Of a DNA stretch of 64,000 bases, positions 9,889 to 18,398 are shown in pieces. The stretch's first letter is position 1, and each line of letters begins with the position of its first letter. This DNA comes from Bacillus sp. X1(2014). Its GTDB lineage: Bacteria > Bacillota > Bacilli > Bacillales_B > DSM-18226. Location of the stretch: positions 372,001-436,000 of the forward strand of contig NZ_VEED01000002.1 of assembly GCF_007678255.1 (NCBI RefSeq), read 5' to 3'. The position numbers were made by a program, and so were the translations under genes. The notes under the pieces were generated by a model. That model was not told the origin of the DNA. It did not search any database and saw nothing but the letters and a program-made list of their open reading frames with translations.

Positions 9889-11016
9889 TTATGACCAAAT
9901 TCCAAGATCCTTAATTTGCTTGTCTATTTGCTCGAGATTTGAACCTAAAAAATTAATGTGACCCATTTTCCTATTTTCTACGCTTTCCTTTTTGCCGTAT
10001 AAATGTAGTTTGGCTGTTGATGGTAACTGCTCTATTTTATCTAGCACTTTATTTAAATGCTGACCTAAAATATTAACCATGATAATCGGACTTAAAAGTG
10101 TAGTATCTCCTAAAGGCAGTCCACATATTGCCCGAATATGCTGCTCAAATTGAGAAGTAATACATGCATCCATGGAATAATGCCCGGAATTATGAGGTCT
10201 TGGTGCTAACTCATTAACAATAATTTCACCATCATTCGTAAGAAACATTTCGATCGCAATTAATCCTACTACTTGTAAGGAATCAGCTATTTTTAATGCT
10301 TCAGTTTCCGCTTGAATCCTTTGCTCATCGGTAATTCTTGCAGGAACGAAGGACTGATTCAGGATATTATTAATATGGATATTTTCAGCTACCGGGAAAG
10401 TCTTTGTTTGACCTTGGATATTTCGGGCAACAATCACGGATAATTCTTTGCAGAACGGGATAAATTGCTCGATGATCATGTCCATCCCTGCCTTTTGCCA
10501 AGCCTCGATCGCAATTGGAATGTCATCCCTGCTTTTTATAACCCATTGCCCTTTCCCATCGTAACCCCCTGTAGCTGTTTTCATTATGAAAGGCAGTCCC
10601 ATACGATCTATTGCCGTTTCAATGTCATTTTCCGAATGTATAACCAAGAAAGGAGCTACTTTCACATCAAAGGACTTTAAGGTAGATTTTTCCAGGATTC
10701 GATTTTGGGTTATTTTGAGCAGTTCGCTTCCTTGAGGTACAAAGGATGTAGTTTCTAAAATAGAGGTTATAGTAGAATCTACATTTTCAAATTCATAAGT
10801 AATAACATCTGAGGAATCAGCTAGATCTTTAACAGCTTTGAGCTCAGTATAGGGAGCTGTGATTTGAAGATCTGCCACTTGTCCACAAGGTGAGTTAGGT
10901 GTAGGATCCAATGTAATGAAGCGATATCCCATATTTCTACCAGCAATTGAAATCATTCTTCCTAGCTGGCCTCCCCCTAATATACCAATCGTTGAGCAGG
11001 GTTTAATGACTGTCAA
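9889..11016 (-). CDS. purK: N5-carboxyaminoimidazole ribonucleotide synthase
   Basis: ATP-grasp enzyme that carboxylates AIR to N5-CAIR, which PurE then rearranges. It is 375 residues, with GILGGGQLGRM at the N-terminus, TATGGYDGKGQWVI for ATP binding and EMFLTNDGEIIVNELAPRPHNSGHY. The start is a TTG at 11016 with GGAGG nine bases upstream. It is the first gene of the minus-strand cluster. Its partner purE is not in the window, although purE normally lies directly upstream of purK. Confidence 0.94.
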   Translation of the reverse strand: MTVIKPCSTIGILGGGQLGRMISIAGRNMGYRFITLDPTPNSPCGQVADLQITAPYTELKAVKDLADSSDVITYEFENVDSTITSILETTSFVPQGSELLKITQNRILEKSTLKSFDVKVAPFLVIHSENDIETAIDRMGLPFIMKTATGGYDGKGQWVIKSRDDIPIAIEAWQKAGMDMIIEQFIPFCKELSVIVARNIQGQTKTFPVAENIHINNILNQSFVPARITDEQRIQAETEALKIADSLQVVGLIAIEMFLTNDGEIIVNELAPRPHNSGHYSMDACITSQFEQHIRAICGLPLGDTTLLSPIIMVNILGQHLNKVLDKIEQLPSTAKLHLYGKKESVENRKMGHINFLGSNLEQIDKQIKDLGIWS

Positions 11017-11048
11017 AGCATTTTTCCTCCTTCATCCTTTTTTAAGCT

Positions 11049-11125
11049 TTTCATAATTTTAGGTTTTCCTGAAATGCACGCAAATACTTTTTTAATCAAA
11101 AAAACTTCTATAGTTTTCAAAACTA
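11049..11125 (-). promoter_or_regulatory. Candidate purK promoter with upstream 15-base palindrome
   Basis: On the minus strand TTGCGT (11083-11078) and TAAAAT (11061-11056) are spaced 16 bases and would start RNA near 11049. The perfect palindrome TAGTTTTCAAAACTA lies at 11111-11125, about 69 bases upstream of that start and inside the purF side of the divergent spacer. No CCGAAC-type PurBox and no purine riboswitch core was seen in 11017-11200. Confidence 0.45.
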
Positions 11126-11200
11126 GACAATTTTGGAAAAGGATAAAAATTCTGCTTTCGCCAAAAATAATGAAATGAAATCAAGGGGAGGAGTACACAT

Positions 11201-12580
11201 ATGGATTCAGAAATGCAAGAGAAATGCGGTGTATTTGGAGTTTTTAATCACCCCCAAGCAGCCCATTTAACATATTATGGACTTCATGCACTTCAACACC
11301 GCGGCCAGGAGAGTGCAGGAATTGTCGCTAGTGATGGAAAATCATTCAGGCATCACAGGGGAATGGGATTAGTTACCCAAGTATTTTCACGTGAGATCCT
11401 TGATGGACTAAGCGGAAACATGGCCATCGGTCATGTACGATATTCTACTTCTGGTGCAAGTTTACTACAAAACGCACAACCTCTTGTTTTTAAGTACAGT
11501 GAGGGAGATTTGGCCGTTGCCCATAACGGAAACCTAGTGAATGCCAATATCGAACGGAGGGTTCTCCAGGAACAGGGTGCCATCTTTCAGACAACTACTG
11601 ATACAGAAATTATTGCTCACCTAATAGCCCGTTCCAGTAAAAAATATTTTAATGAAACTGGACCTGAAGTTCTTAAGCGGATTGACGGTTCCTTTGCTTT
11701 GCTAATCATGACAGATAAACAAATGCTGATTGCCCTCGATCGTCATGGCTTACGGCCTCTGAGCCTCGGAAAAATTGGTGAATCCATCGTCGCGTCGTCA
11801 GAAACATGTGGACTTAATGCGGTTGATGCTAAGTTTTGGAGGGATGTTGAACCGGGAGAATGGCTTCTTGTTGACGAGACGGGAATAAAAACCGGCAGAT
11901 TTGCTGCAAAAGGTGACGTTTCCCTTTGCTCCTTTGAATTTGTTTACTTTGCTCGTCCAGATAGTGTGATTCATGGAAGAAGTGTTTTATCCATCCGAAA
12001 AGAATTAGGCCAAATTTTAGCAAAAGAACATCCGACATCAGCTGATGTTGTCGTTGCTGTACCTGAATCAAGTGTCCCTGCAGCAATGGGTTTTGCCCAA
12101 CAATCAGGAATTCCATATGAAATGGGAATCATCAAAAACCCTTATGCCGGTCGTTCATTTATTGAACCAACCCAAGAATTACGGGACTTGGCCGTTCGTC
12201 TAAAATTAAGTGCTGTTCGTGAAATTCTCGAGGATAAGCGGGTCGTGCTTGTTGATGATTCGATTGTCCGTGGAACGACAAGCAAGAGAATTGTTCAATT
12301 GATTCGTCAAGCAGGTGCCAAGGAGGTCCATGTACGAATTAGTTCCCCTATGGTAAGAAATCCTTGTTTTTATGGAGTGGATATGCCAACAAAAGAAGAA
12401 CTTTTTGCTAACAAACATGAACATGAACGAGCAATGGGAAGTGTGATTGGAGCAGACTCATTAGCCTTTTTAAGTACCGATGGGTTATTAGAGGCAGTGG
12501 ATGTAGATTTGGCAGATACTAGCAAACGTTGTATTGCTTGTTTTAGTGGTGCATATCCAACTGATTTGTATCTGAAGTGA
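11201..12580 (+). CDS. purF: Amidophosphoribosyltransferase
   Basis: First committed purine step: forms phosphoribosylamine from PRPP and glutamine. After an eight-residue propeptide (MDSEMQEK) comes the nucleophile in CGVFGVFNH. The class II glutaminase motifs LQHRGQESAGI and GHVRYSTSG are present, then the PRPP loop VVLVDDSIVRGTTS. The four cysteines expected to bind the 4Fe-4S cluster in Bacillus PurF are kept (LCSFEF, NPCFYG and CIAC). It is 459 residues, slightly short at the C-terminus. It stands alone, divergent from purK, instead of between purL and purM. GGGGAGGAG precedes the ATG. Confidence 0.95.
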   Translation: MDSEMQEKCGVFGVFNHPQAAHLTYYGLHALQHRGQESAGIVASDGKSFRHHRGMGLVTQVFSREILDGLSGNMAIGHVRYSTSGASLLQNAQPLVFKYSEGDLAVAHNGNLVNANIERRVLQEQGAIFQTTTDTEIIAHLIARSSKKYFNETGPEVLKRIDGSFALLIMTDKQMLIALDRHGLRPLSLGKIGESIVASSETCGLNAVDAKFWRDVEPGEWLLVDETGIKTGRFAAKGDVSLCSFEFVYFARPDSVIHGRSVLSIRKELGQILAKEHPTSADVVVAVPESSVPAAMGFAQQSGIPYEMGIIKNPYAGRSFIEPTQELRDLAVRLKLSAVREILEDKRVVLVDDSIVRGTTSKRIVQLIRQAGAKEVHVRISSPMVRNPCFYGVDMPTKEELFANKHEHERAMGSVIGADSLAFLSTDGLLEAVDVDLADTSKRCIACFSGAYPTDLYLK

Positions 12581-12593
12581 TAATCTTCATTAA

Positions 12594-12622
12594 ACTAGGA
12601 CTTCTAAAATGGAAGTCCTAGT
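12594..12622 (+). terminator. Terminator after purF
   Basis: Perfect 11-base-pair hairpin, ACTAGGACTTC and GAAGTCCTAGT with a seven-base loop, 14 bases after the purF stop. The following T-run is poor (CTGTCAATAATATTT), so it may be an inefficient terminator. Confidence 0.65.
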
Positions 12623-12725
12623 CTGTCAATAATATTTACTCAAATAAACCAAACTTTTAAAATTAAGTTTTCCTTTAATAGCAATTAGCCACTGTACTTA
12701 TTAAATTAAAAGAATAAGAAAAAGA

Positions 12726-12752
12726 AAAACCTTCAAAATTTTTGAAGGTTTT
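12726..12752. terminator. Bidirectional terminator
   Basis: Hairpin AAACCTTCAAAA / TTTTGAAGGTTT with T-rich flanks on both strands. It can end purF read-through on the plus strand and the small gene at 12832-12969 on the minus strand. Confidence 0.75.
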
Positions 12753-12831
12753 AGCTTTTTATTGCGAATATTTGATTCCAACCTTGAAAAAAGAAATAGC
12801 AATCCTATTTCTCCTGAAGATATCTACCTAA

Positions 12832-12969
12832 CTAATGATTATCATTTTCGTACGCGATTACCACTACTTTTTTATGTGCTTGCTCACTTAGCTTTTCCTC
12901 TAGAGATTTAATTTCATTTATTAAATTAGGTGATAGTGAAGCTGCAACATACTGATTTTCATTTTCCAT
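12832..12969 (-). CDS. Small hypothetical protein, 45 residues
   Basis: Short open frame starting MENENQYVAASLSPNLIN and ending VVVIAYENDNH. It has a good ribosome site, AAAGGAGT, about nine bases before the ATG, and a terminator downstream at 12726-12752. The middle looks helical and charged, then a short hydrophobic strand (KKVVVIAYE). No function is recognised. The ribosome site, terminator and isolation support a real gene. Confidence 0.6.
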   Translation of the reverse strand: MENENQYVAASLSPNLINEIKSLEEKLSEQAHKKVVVIAYENDNH

Positions 12970-13259
12970 TAACACTACTCCTTTGCGATATTTGTCATAA
13001 GTATCTTTAAAGGCTTATATAAGCTTTTCCTGTATCAGGAGAAAGATATGGAACACCATCGCTTGAAATATTAGCACTTTCTCACTGAATATCAATATTA
13101 TTTAGTTAGCTTTAATGTTTTTATTCATTTAATTTTGTGTCTTCCGTATTTTGATATTCCAGCCGCGCTCATTGAAGAACTAAAAGGATAAATTTTCAGT
13201 TTCTTCTATAGATATGAAACATAATAGATTGAAACTCGTCGTTATAGAGAGGGAAGGAT

Positions 13260-13964
13260 GTGGGAACATTGAACAGATACTCAATTGAAGAATTTATCAA
13301 ACAATCGGAGCAGGTTGATAAGGGACAGGGATTTTTTGAATTAGAGACCCCTCGGATATTGGAAGTAAACTTAGACGGGCAAGTATGGGCAAAAGCGGGA
13401 TCGATGGTTTCTTACCAAGGGGAAATTAAATTTGTTCGTGAAGGGATGCTAGAACACGGCCTGGGAACCGCGTTCAAAAAGGCGCTTACCGGAGAAGGTG
13501 CTTCATTAATGAAGGCCAATGGAAAAGGAAAATTATATCTAGCAGATAGCGGTAAGAAAATTATTATTCTAAATTTACAAAACGAATCTATTTACATTAA
13601 CGGGAATGATTTACTTGCATTTGAACCAAGTATTAAATGGGAAATAAAACTAATGAAGAAAATTGCCGGGATGATGGCAGGAGGCTTATTTAATGTTCGA
13701 TGTGAAGGAAGCGGATTGATCGCTTTTACTGCCCATTACGAACCACTCACCTTAAGGGTATCGCCTGGAAATCCTGTGATTACCGATCCAAACGCAACTG
13801 TAGCTTGGTCTGGCAATCTTCAACCTAAATTTCAAACCGATATCAGTTTGAAAACATTCTTTGGCAGAGGAAGCGGCGAGTCTATTCAAATGAAGTTCGA
13901 AGGAGAAGGCTTTGTCGTAATCCAGCCCTACGAAGAGGTTTATATGAAGGCTATGCAAAGTTAA
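13260..13964 (+). CDS. AIM24 family protein
   Basis: A 234-residue protein of the AIM24/DUF124 type, a beta-rich fold of unclear role. Family features are the repeated glycine-rich beta strands: LEVNLDGQVWAKAGSMVSYQG, FVREGMLEHG, GKGKLYLAD, and VRCEGSGLIAFTAHYEPLTLRV near the end. The GTG at 13260 has GAGGG six bases upstream; an alternative TTG start lies at 13269 (giving MNRYSIEEF). It is followed by a hairpin repeat acting as terminator. It stands as a single-gene unit. Confidence 0.75.
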   Translation: MGTLNRYSIEEFIKQSEQVDKGQGFFELETPRILEVNLDGQVWAKAGSMVSYQGEIKFVREGMLEHGLGTAFKKALTGEGASLMKANGKGKLYLADSGKKIIILNLQNESIYINGNDLLAFEPSIKWEIKLMKKIAGMMAGGLFNVRCEGSGLIAFTAHYEPLTLRVSPGNPVITDPNATVAWSGNLQPKFQTDISLKTFFGRGSGESIQMKFEGEGFVVIQPYEEVYMKAMQS

Positions 13965-13997
13965 TATGCTTGAATAAACATAGTAAAAATTAAAAAG

Positions 13998-14032
13998 TGC
14001 CTGACACCATACTGCATTGAGGGTGTCAGGCA
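13998..14032 (+). terminator. Repeat-type terminator after the AIM24 gene (TGCCTGACACC hairpin)
   Basis: Hairpin of TGCCTGACACC (13998-14008) and GGTGTCAGGCA (14022-14032) followed by TTTCTT. It is an inverted pair of the GGTGTCAGGCACC repeat that occurs elsewhere in the window, so a repeat element appears to act as terminator. Confidence 0.7.
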
Positions 14033-14153
14033 TTTCTTGGTTGTTCCCGCTATATAGGAAACTAAATAAATTTTATATTACTTATTTCCAACCATAAAAG
14101 GGCATGGTAGAATCATATAGTTGTTAAATTCTATCAACTACCGGTGGTGTCCT

Positions 14154-15296
14154 GTGAAAGAATCTGTATTAATTCAAGAAAACAAAAGACTCAAGCTGAA
14201 ATTTGCTTTTCTAAAAAAAGACATTGTTTTTACAGCTTCTCTTGTATTAGCAGCGACAAGCTGTTTAATTTATCCTCCAAAACTGGAGTATATCAATTTT
14301 CAAGTGTTAGTTATTTTATTTAGCTTGATGCTAACCATTAAGGCGTTGGAAGAATTAAGATTCCTAGACAAATTCGCGATTGCTATCATTAATAAATGTA
14401 ATAACAGCCGCTCTGTTTCAGCAATTCTAATTTTGTTATGTTTTTTTAGCTCAATGTTTGTCACGAACGATGTGGCGCTGCTTACTTTTGTACCATTAAC
14501 ACTTGTGGTCAGTAGGAAAACCCAAATGCCCATGATGGAGACGATTATTTTTCAAACCATTGCAGCCAACATTGGAAGTAGTTTAACTCCAATGGGAAAT
14601 CCCCAAAATTTGTTCATCTATTCGCATTATGGAATCCAGCCATTTCCCTTTTTTTCGACGGTCCTATTCATGGCTGTCCTTGGAATTAGTTCTCTTTTTT
14701 TCCTTATTAAAAAAATGCAAAATAGAGAATTAAAAGTTGTTCTAAATCCAGTGCCATTAGACGATTGGAAAAAACCAGTTGTCTGGGGATTGGTCCTAGC
14801 AATTATCTTTGCATCAATTTTTGGAGTGGTCAGTTACCAGGTCGCCTTCTTGGTTACATTGATGACCGTGATCATATTAAATGTAAAATTATTGATAAAG
14901 ATTGATTACCTACTTCTGTTAACATTTATCTGCTTTTTTATCTTTATTGGAAATATATCCAATTCGAGTACATTACAAGCATTTGCCAATTCAAGCTTGA
15001 AAGACACTACAACCGTCTATTTTAGTTCAATTTTATTAAGCCAGTTTATCAGTAATGTTCCTGCCTCTATGCTATTGGCAGAATTCACAACCGATTGGAA
15101 ACCTTTATTATTAGGAGTGAATATTGGCGGTCTCGGGACTATTATTGCGTCATTGGCAAGTGTAATTTCTTACAAACTATTTATTCAGGCAAATCCAACC
15201 GAGAGTAAAAAATATTTAATCAAATTCAGTATTTATAATTTTTCCATTTTAGCGTTTTTAACTTTGATTCAGTACTTTATCCTAAAAATATTTTAA
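14154..15296 (+). CDS. SLC13/ArsB-like anion permease
   Basis: Polytopic membrane protein of about 380 residues with some 10 hydrophobic helices. It resembles the ion transporter superfamily (citrate/arsenite permease fold). The hallmark is the conserved motif region FVTNDVALLTFVPLTL, then TIAANIGSSLTPMGNPQNLFIY, which fits the TPxGNPQNL loop of this family; a second half has FISNVPASMLLA. The substrate cannot be read from the sequence (dicarboxylate, citrate or arsenite-type). GTG at 14154 is preferred, with GGTGG six bases upstream; a TTG lies further up at 14121. Confidence 0.7.
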   Translation: MKESVLIQENKRLKLKFAFLKKDIVFTASLVLAATSCLIYPPKLEYINFQVLVILFSLMLTIKALEELRFLDKFAIAIINKCNNSRSVSAILILLCFFSSMFVTNDVALLTFVPLTLVVSRKTQMPMMETIIFQTIAANIGSSLTPMGNPQNLFIYSHYGIQPFPFFSTVLFMAVLGISSLFFLIKKMQNRELKVVLNPVPLDDWKKPVVWGLVLAIIFASIFGVVSYQVAFLVTLMTVIILNVKLLIKIDYLLLLTFICFFIFIGNISNSSTLQAFANSSLKDTTTVYFSSILLSQFISNVPASMLLAEFTTDWKPLLLGVNIGGLGTIIASLASVISYKLFIQANPTESKKYLIKFSIYNFSILAFLTLIQYFILKIF

Positions 15297-15317
15297 TAAA
15301 TTTTAGCAAGAGTCAAA

Positions 15318-15363
15318 AAAACAGGCACCATCCAACCAAAAAAATTGAATGATGCCTGCTTTT
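15318..15363. terminator. Terminator between convergent genes
   Basis: Hairpin AAACAGGCACCAT...ATGATGCCTG with A-rich left and T-rich right flanks. It ends the permease gene and, on the other strand, the secreted repeat protein gene. The CAGGCACCAT arm resembles the GGTGTCAGGCACC repeat. Confidence 0.7.
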
Positions 15364-15403
15364 CCTAAATAAGTGTTTTAAGTATTATGACCCCGAACTA
15401 GAA

Positions 15404-16060
15404 CTAATTTTCTTTTGACCGGTCAAAGAAAAATAACTTCCCTTCTCTATGTGGAAAAAGATTTAACTCCTTGACCTTATCTGCATGATTTGTCATGATT
15501 TCTTTAAAAAGTTCGTTTGCTGACTTATTTTTTGATTCTATCCCCAATTTCTCTGCTGCTTGGAAAATTCGTTTTTCTCTGACAGCATGGGCTACTTCAC
15601 GAAGATCCTTATTATCAGTGGAAATGCCTAGTTCTTTCGCTTCTTTTTTAATCTGTGTTTCACGGATTTCATGGACTACATCCCTTAAATGTTTTCCTTC
15701 AGTCGAAATTCCCAACTCTTTTGCTTCTGTTTTGATTTCTGTTTCTCGGACTTCTTTCGCTAATGAATCTAGGTCCTTTCCTTTTGTGTCAATCCTAAGC
15801 TCCTCTGCCCTCTTTTTGATCATCGCTTCTCGAACTTCTTTGACAATGGTATCTGTATCTTTGCCTTCTGTTTTAATCCCAAGCGAGTCTGCCTGCTTTT
15901 TAATAAACTCGGGATTGTGTCTAAAATGATCTCGACCATGTACCTCATTTTCCTTTACTTGTTCATTTTCTTGGGGTGCCGCAAAAGCCTGTAATGAACC
16001 TAGAAATCCAAACAAGAAAGCCATGGCACAAACACAAGTCATCTTCATCTTTCTCATCAT
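15404..16060 (-). CDS. Secreted protein with five 28-residue repeats
   Basis: A 218-residue exported protein of unknown function. The ATG at 16060 is used because AGGAGG lies seven bases upstream. The N-terminus (MMRKMKMTC then a hydrophobic stretch ending QAFAAP) is a signal peptide with an AFA-A cleavage site. From about residue 55 five units of 28 residues follow, of the form KKEAKELGISTEGKDLREV then a VREx tail. They are rich in Lys and Glu and probably helical. The pattern resembles repeats in other Bacillus exported proteins, but no enzyme is recognised. Confidence 0.75.
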   Translation of the reverse strand: MMRKMKMTCVCAMAFLFGFLGSLQAFAAPQENEQVKENEVHGRDHFRHNPEFIKKQADSLGIKTEGKDTDTIVKEVREAMIKKRAEELRIDTKGKDLDSLAKEVRETEIKTEAKELGISTEGKHLRDVVHEIRETQIKKEAKELGISTDNKDLREVAHAVREKRIFQAAEKLGIESKNKSANELFKEIMTNHADKVKELNLFPHREGKLFFFDRSKEN

Positions 16061-16223
16061 GTAACTTCCTCCTAGAAATAGTGTGGGTATTACAGATGAT
16101 AGGATGTCCATGAGATGTTACCAATTTATGAACAAGATGTTAAATTTTGTATTTTATTTTTCCTGCAAAAATGGAAGGACTTAAAGTCTGAGATGAGTAG
16201 TGGATTTTTTCGAATTGGAGATT

Positions 16224-16973
16224 TTATTTTGAAGTTGATTTTTCCTGATTTTGCATAAAGATTATTCGTTCTATTTGCAGCATAACGGAAACTACTTGGA
16301 AAAATGCCTCTTTCATTGATGAAGTTTTTAAATGTTTTTCATAATGATGGTGTATGCAGCTGGACATTGCTTCTCTTGCTTCATAATCGAAATGATAAAA
16401 ATCAATAATCGGGAAAAATAGGCCCCCGCCTAACGGGATTAGTGTCCCCATGGCGATTTCCCCTTGTTTTGGAGGAATAGCAATTGGAGCATACACAATA
16501 ACATCCAGAGATTCATGGGTTAGAATATCAATAGCAACAAAGGTACGATCATTATATTTATGGCCAATAAAATAGAATTTTGGAACTACATTCTTACACT
16601 CCCTTAGCCAAGATTTAATAAAAGGTTTGTTCCTGAGTGTATAATGATTATCGGAAATATAATCATCAAAACAACTATTAACTGGATTTGGGCCGGAATC
16701 ATACAATAGTCGCCACCAAAACAAATTATCGAGTAATCCTTGCTGTTTCTCTGCCTTCGGGTTATGTTCCTCTACAAATTCTCTAAGTAAAGACAGATTT
16801 TCATTATCATAATATAGGTCAAGGGCATAAATCATAAAATCCCTAAATACCTCACTTACCATTACCTGCCTTAAATCTTCAGACACAGGATAGTCAGGCC
16901 GAAATTTTTTTGTTTTGTTCACGGTCTGTTCTAACTCTACTATGTTTTCAACGGTTTCTGGTTTTCCCATCAA
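16224..16973 (-). CDS. Hypothetical protein, 249 residues
   Basis: No family is recognised. The protein is soluble and acidic to neutral, with an aromatic-rich middle (LLDNLFWWRLLYDSG) and a beta-like stretch (TFVAIDILTHESLDVIVYAPIAI) before a glycine-rich turn (GTLIPLGGGLFFPIIDF) and a helical His-rich end (CIHHHYEKHLK). It starts 13 bases after the coiled-coil gene and both are on the minus strand, so the two are probably co-transcribed. The start could be the TTG at 16973 or the ATG at 16970. Confidence 0.65.
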   Translation of the reverse strand: MMGKPETVENIVELEQTVNKTKKFRPDYPVSEDLRQVMVSEVFRDFMIYALDLYYDNENLSLLREFVEEHNPKAEKQQGLLDNLFWWRLLYDSGPNPVNSCFDDYISDNHYTLRNKPFIKSWLRECKNVVPKFYFIGHKYNDRTFVAIDILTHESLDVIVYAPIAIPPKQGEIAMGTLIPLGGGLFFPIIDFYHFDYEAREAMSSCIHHHYEKHLKTSSMKEAFFQVVSVMLQIERIIFMQNQEKSTSK

Positions 16974-16986
16974 ACATCAATCCCTT

Positions 16987-17556
16987 CTACTTATTGGATT
17001 GCTCAAGTTTATTCACTTTTCGCTTCACGCTTGCAACTTCATTAAAAAGCAATTCAATATCCGCATTTACATCTGATTGAAAGGTCCTCAAATCTTTACG
17101 AACATAAGTAACATTTTCTGTTATTAATGTAGTAGAATGCTTAATGATATCTATTATTTCTGCTTGACCCGTCTCCAAGTTTTCCATCCGTGAAGTGATT
17201 TCTCTTTGGCCATTTGTTAATTCTACTTGACCCGTCTCTAAGTTTTCCATACGAGAATTCAATTTTCTTTGGCCATTTGTTAATTCTGCATGACCCTTTA
17301 TTAGTACTTCTTGACTAGCTCTCAGATTTTCCATCCGAGTTGTTACTTCTTTTTGACCCTTTATTAATGCTTCTTGGCCGGTCTCCAAATTTTGTATCCG
17401 GGAAGTCACTTCTATTTGCCCCTTTTTTAATGCTCCTTGGCCGGTCTCTAGACTTTCCATTCGGGAAGTCATATCCTTTTGGCTCGTCTTCATATTACTT
17501 ATAATCTCATTTGTATTCTTCAGTTCTGAAAGAATTTTATCTAATTTTTCTTCCAT
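16987..17556 (-). CDS. Repetitive coiled-coil protein
   Basis: A 189-residue protein that is almost entirely coiled coil. Between about residues 30 and 135 it carries near-identical units of the type RMENLETGQ-ELTNGQREITS. It resembles the tropomyosin-like DUF-type repeats found in Bacillus and their phages. The C-terminus has a different helix (LRTFQSDVNADIELLF). The ATG at 17556 has GGAGG eight bases upstream. It is followed by a hypothetical gene in the same unit. Function unknown; a scaffold or structural role is only inference. Confidence 0.7.
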   Translation of the reverse strand: MEEKLDKILSELKNTNEIISNMKTSQKDMTSRMESLETGQGALKKGQIEVTSRIQNLETGQEALIKGQKEVTTRMENLRASQEVLIKGHAELTNGQRKLNSRMENLETGQVELTNGQREITSRMENLETGQAEIIDIIKHSTTLITENVTYVRKDLRTFQSDVNADIELLFNEVASVKRKVNKLEQSNK

Positions 17557-17562
17557 AAACAA

Positions 17563-17944
17563 AACCTCCGTTCTTAGATTACATTCACTTTAAACGATTG
17601 GCACTTGATTATAAAACAACTTATTTTTGATGTCAAAACAATACTAATCCACCTTTCTTTAATTTATAAAACATTAACCTTTAACACAGTCATAAAAAAA
17701 TAAACATATATCAAATAGACATAGGTACCCAATGAGAAAAATAGAATAGAAAGGTTTATTGCCAATTTAAGGGGATTTTTTAGGTAACAAAATGTTGAAA
17801 AGATAAATTAGAAAAATCATTATAGGATTTAAAATAGTAGAATCAATCGTGAAGAAAACGTGGAAAATCAAACAAGGAATGGTTGTTGACATTCAAATTA
17901 TATCATTCCTATTCATTTAAACTAGGTTCGAATAATAGTTTTCA
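17563..17944. other. Gene-free AT-rich stretch
   Basis: About 380 bases with no convincing coding frame or hairpin. It must hold the promoter of the coiled-coil gene pair on the minus strand. Confidence 0.4.
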
Positions 17945-18053
17945 TTAAATTGTAATATTTTCGAGTTGTTCAATGGATATCTCCGCTTTGACTTTATAAG
18001 AAAAAGCCCCGGCAGCATTTAAGGCAAATGGTCCATTCACATCTTTTTTTCAT
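17945..18053 (-). pseudogene. Tiny gene with apparent frameshift in an A7 run
   Basis: Fifteen bases after the stop of the small gene upstream, an ATG at 18053 with GGAAAG upstream opens ATG-AAA-AAA but then runs out of frame at a run of seven A. One base less would give MKKDVNGPFALNAAGAFSY and on to QLENITI at a stop (17945-17947). The intact C-terminal frame could also start at a GTG at 18040 (31 residues). Either this is a decayed or phase-variable small gene, or a sequencing error. No family is recognised. Confidence 0.4.
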
Positions 18054-18067
18054 TTACATTCTTTCCT

Positions 18068-18244
18068 TTAATTCGATATTCCCAATAAATTTTCTAATCT
18101 CTTCCTAAAAGACCTTTTGCCATCCGTGGTATCAACTTGCTGTTGTTTTTGAGAGTTATTAAAATACATCCATGCAGACTCGGCTTTTTTTTCCACTTCC
18201 TGTTGTTTTATTCCCATCATAGTTTGATAATCATACATTCTCAT
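18068..18244 (-). CDS. Small hypothetical protein, about 58 residues
   Basis: Starts MRMYDYQTMMGIKQQEVEKK at ATG 18244; GGAGG lies 11 bases upstream, and it overlaps an earlier in-frame ATG at 18262, which is therefore less likely. The protein is short, charged and helical, ending in RKRLENLLGISN. A TetR-type operator lies just upstream (18293-18314), identical in core to the one in front of the tetR gene, so this gene is probably in the TetR regulon. Function unknown. Confidence 0.6.
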   Translation of the reverse strand: MRMYDYQTMMGIKQQEVEKKAESAWMYFNNSQKQQQVDTTDGKRSFRKRLENLLGISN

Positions 18245-18292
18245 TATTATTTCATCCTCCATAATATTTAAATTTTTAACTAGACATAAAAG

Positions 18293-18314
18293 ACGACCGT
18301 TCGGTTTATTTAAA
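18293..18314. promoter_or_regulatory. TetR-type operator upstream of the small gene
   Basis: ACGACCGTTCGGTTTATTT followed by AAA. The core ACCG-TT-CGGT is an inverted repeat. Apart from one base it is identical to 19073-19094 in front of tetR. Confidence 0.6.
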
Positions 18315-18367
18315 GGCTAAAACGATCCCTAATTTGTTCCTGATATTTCAGCAGCAATTCATATGTG

Positions 18368-18398
18368 CAAAAAAACAAGCCGATTAGAAGGGCTTGCC
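18368..18398 (-). terminator. Terminator of tetR gene
   Basis: On the minus strand CAAGCCCTTCTAATCGGCTTG-type hairpin followed by a run of seven T, directly after the tetR stop. Confidence 0.8.

Noticed and set aside
11017..11200. Purine riboswitch or PurBox before the pur genes
   Set aside because: No CCGAAC motif and no riboswitch core could be found on either strand.
15495..15929. Plus-strand frame with repeats (FPSVEIPNSFAS)
   Set aside because: It is the antisense of the 28-residue repeat region of the secreted protein.
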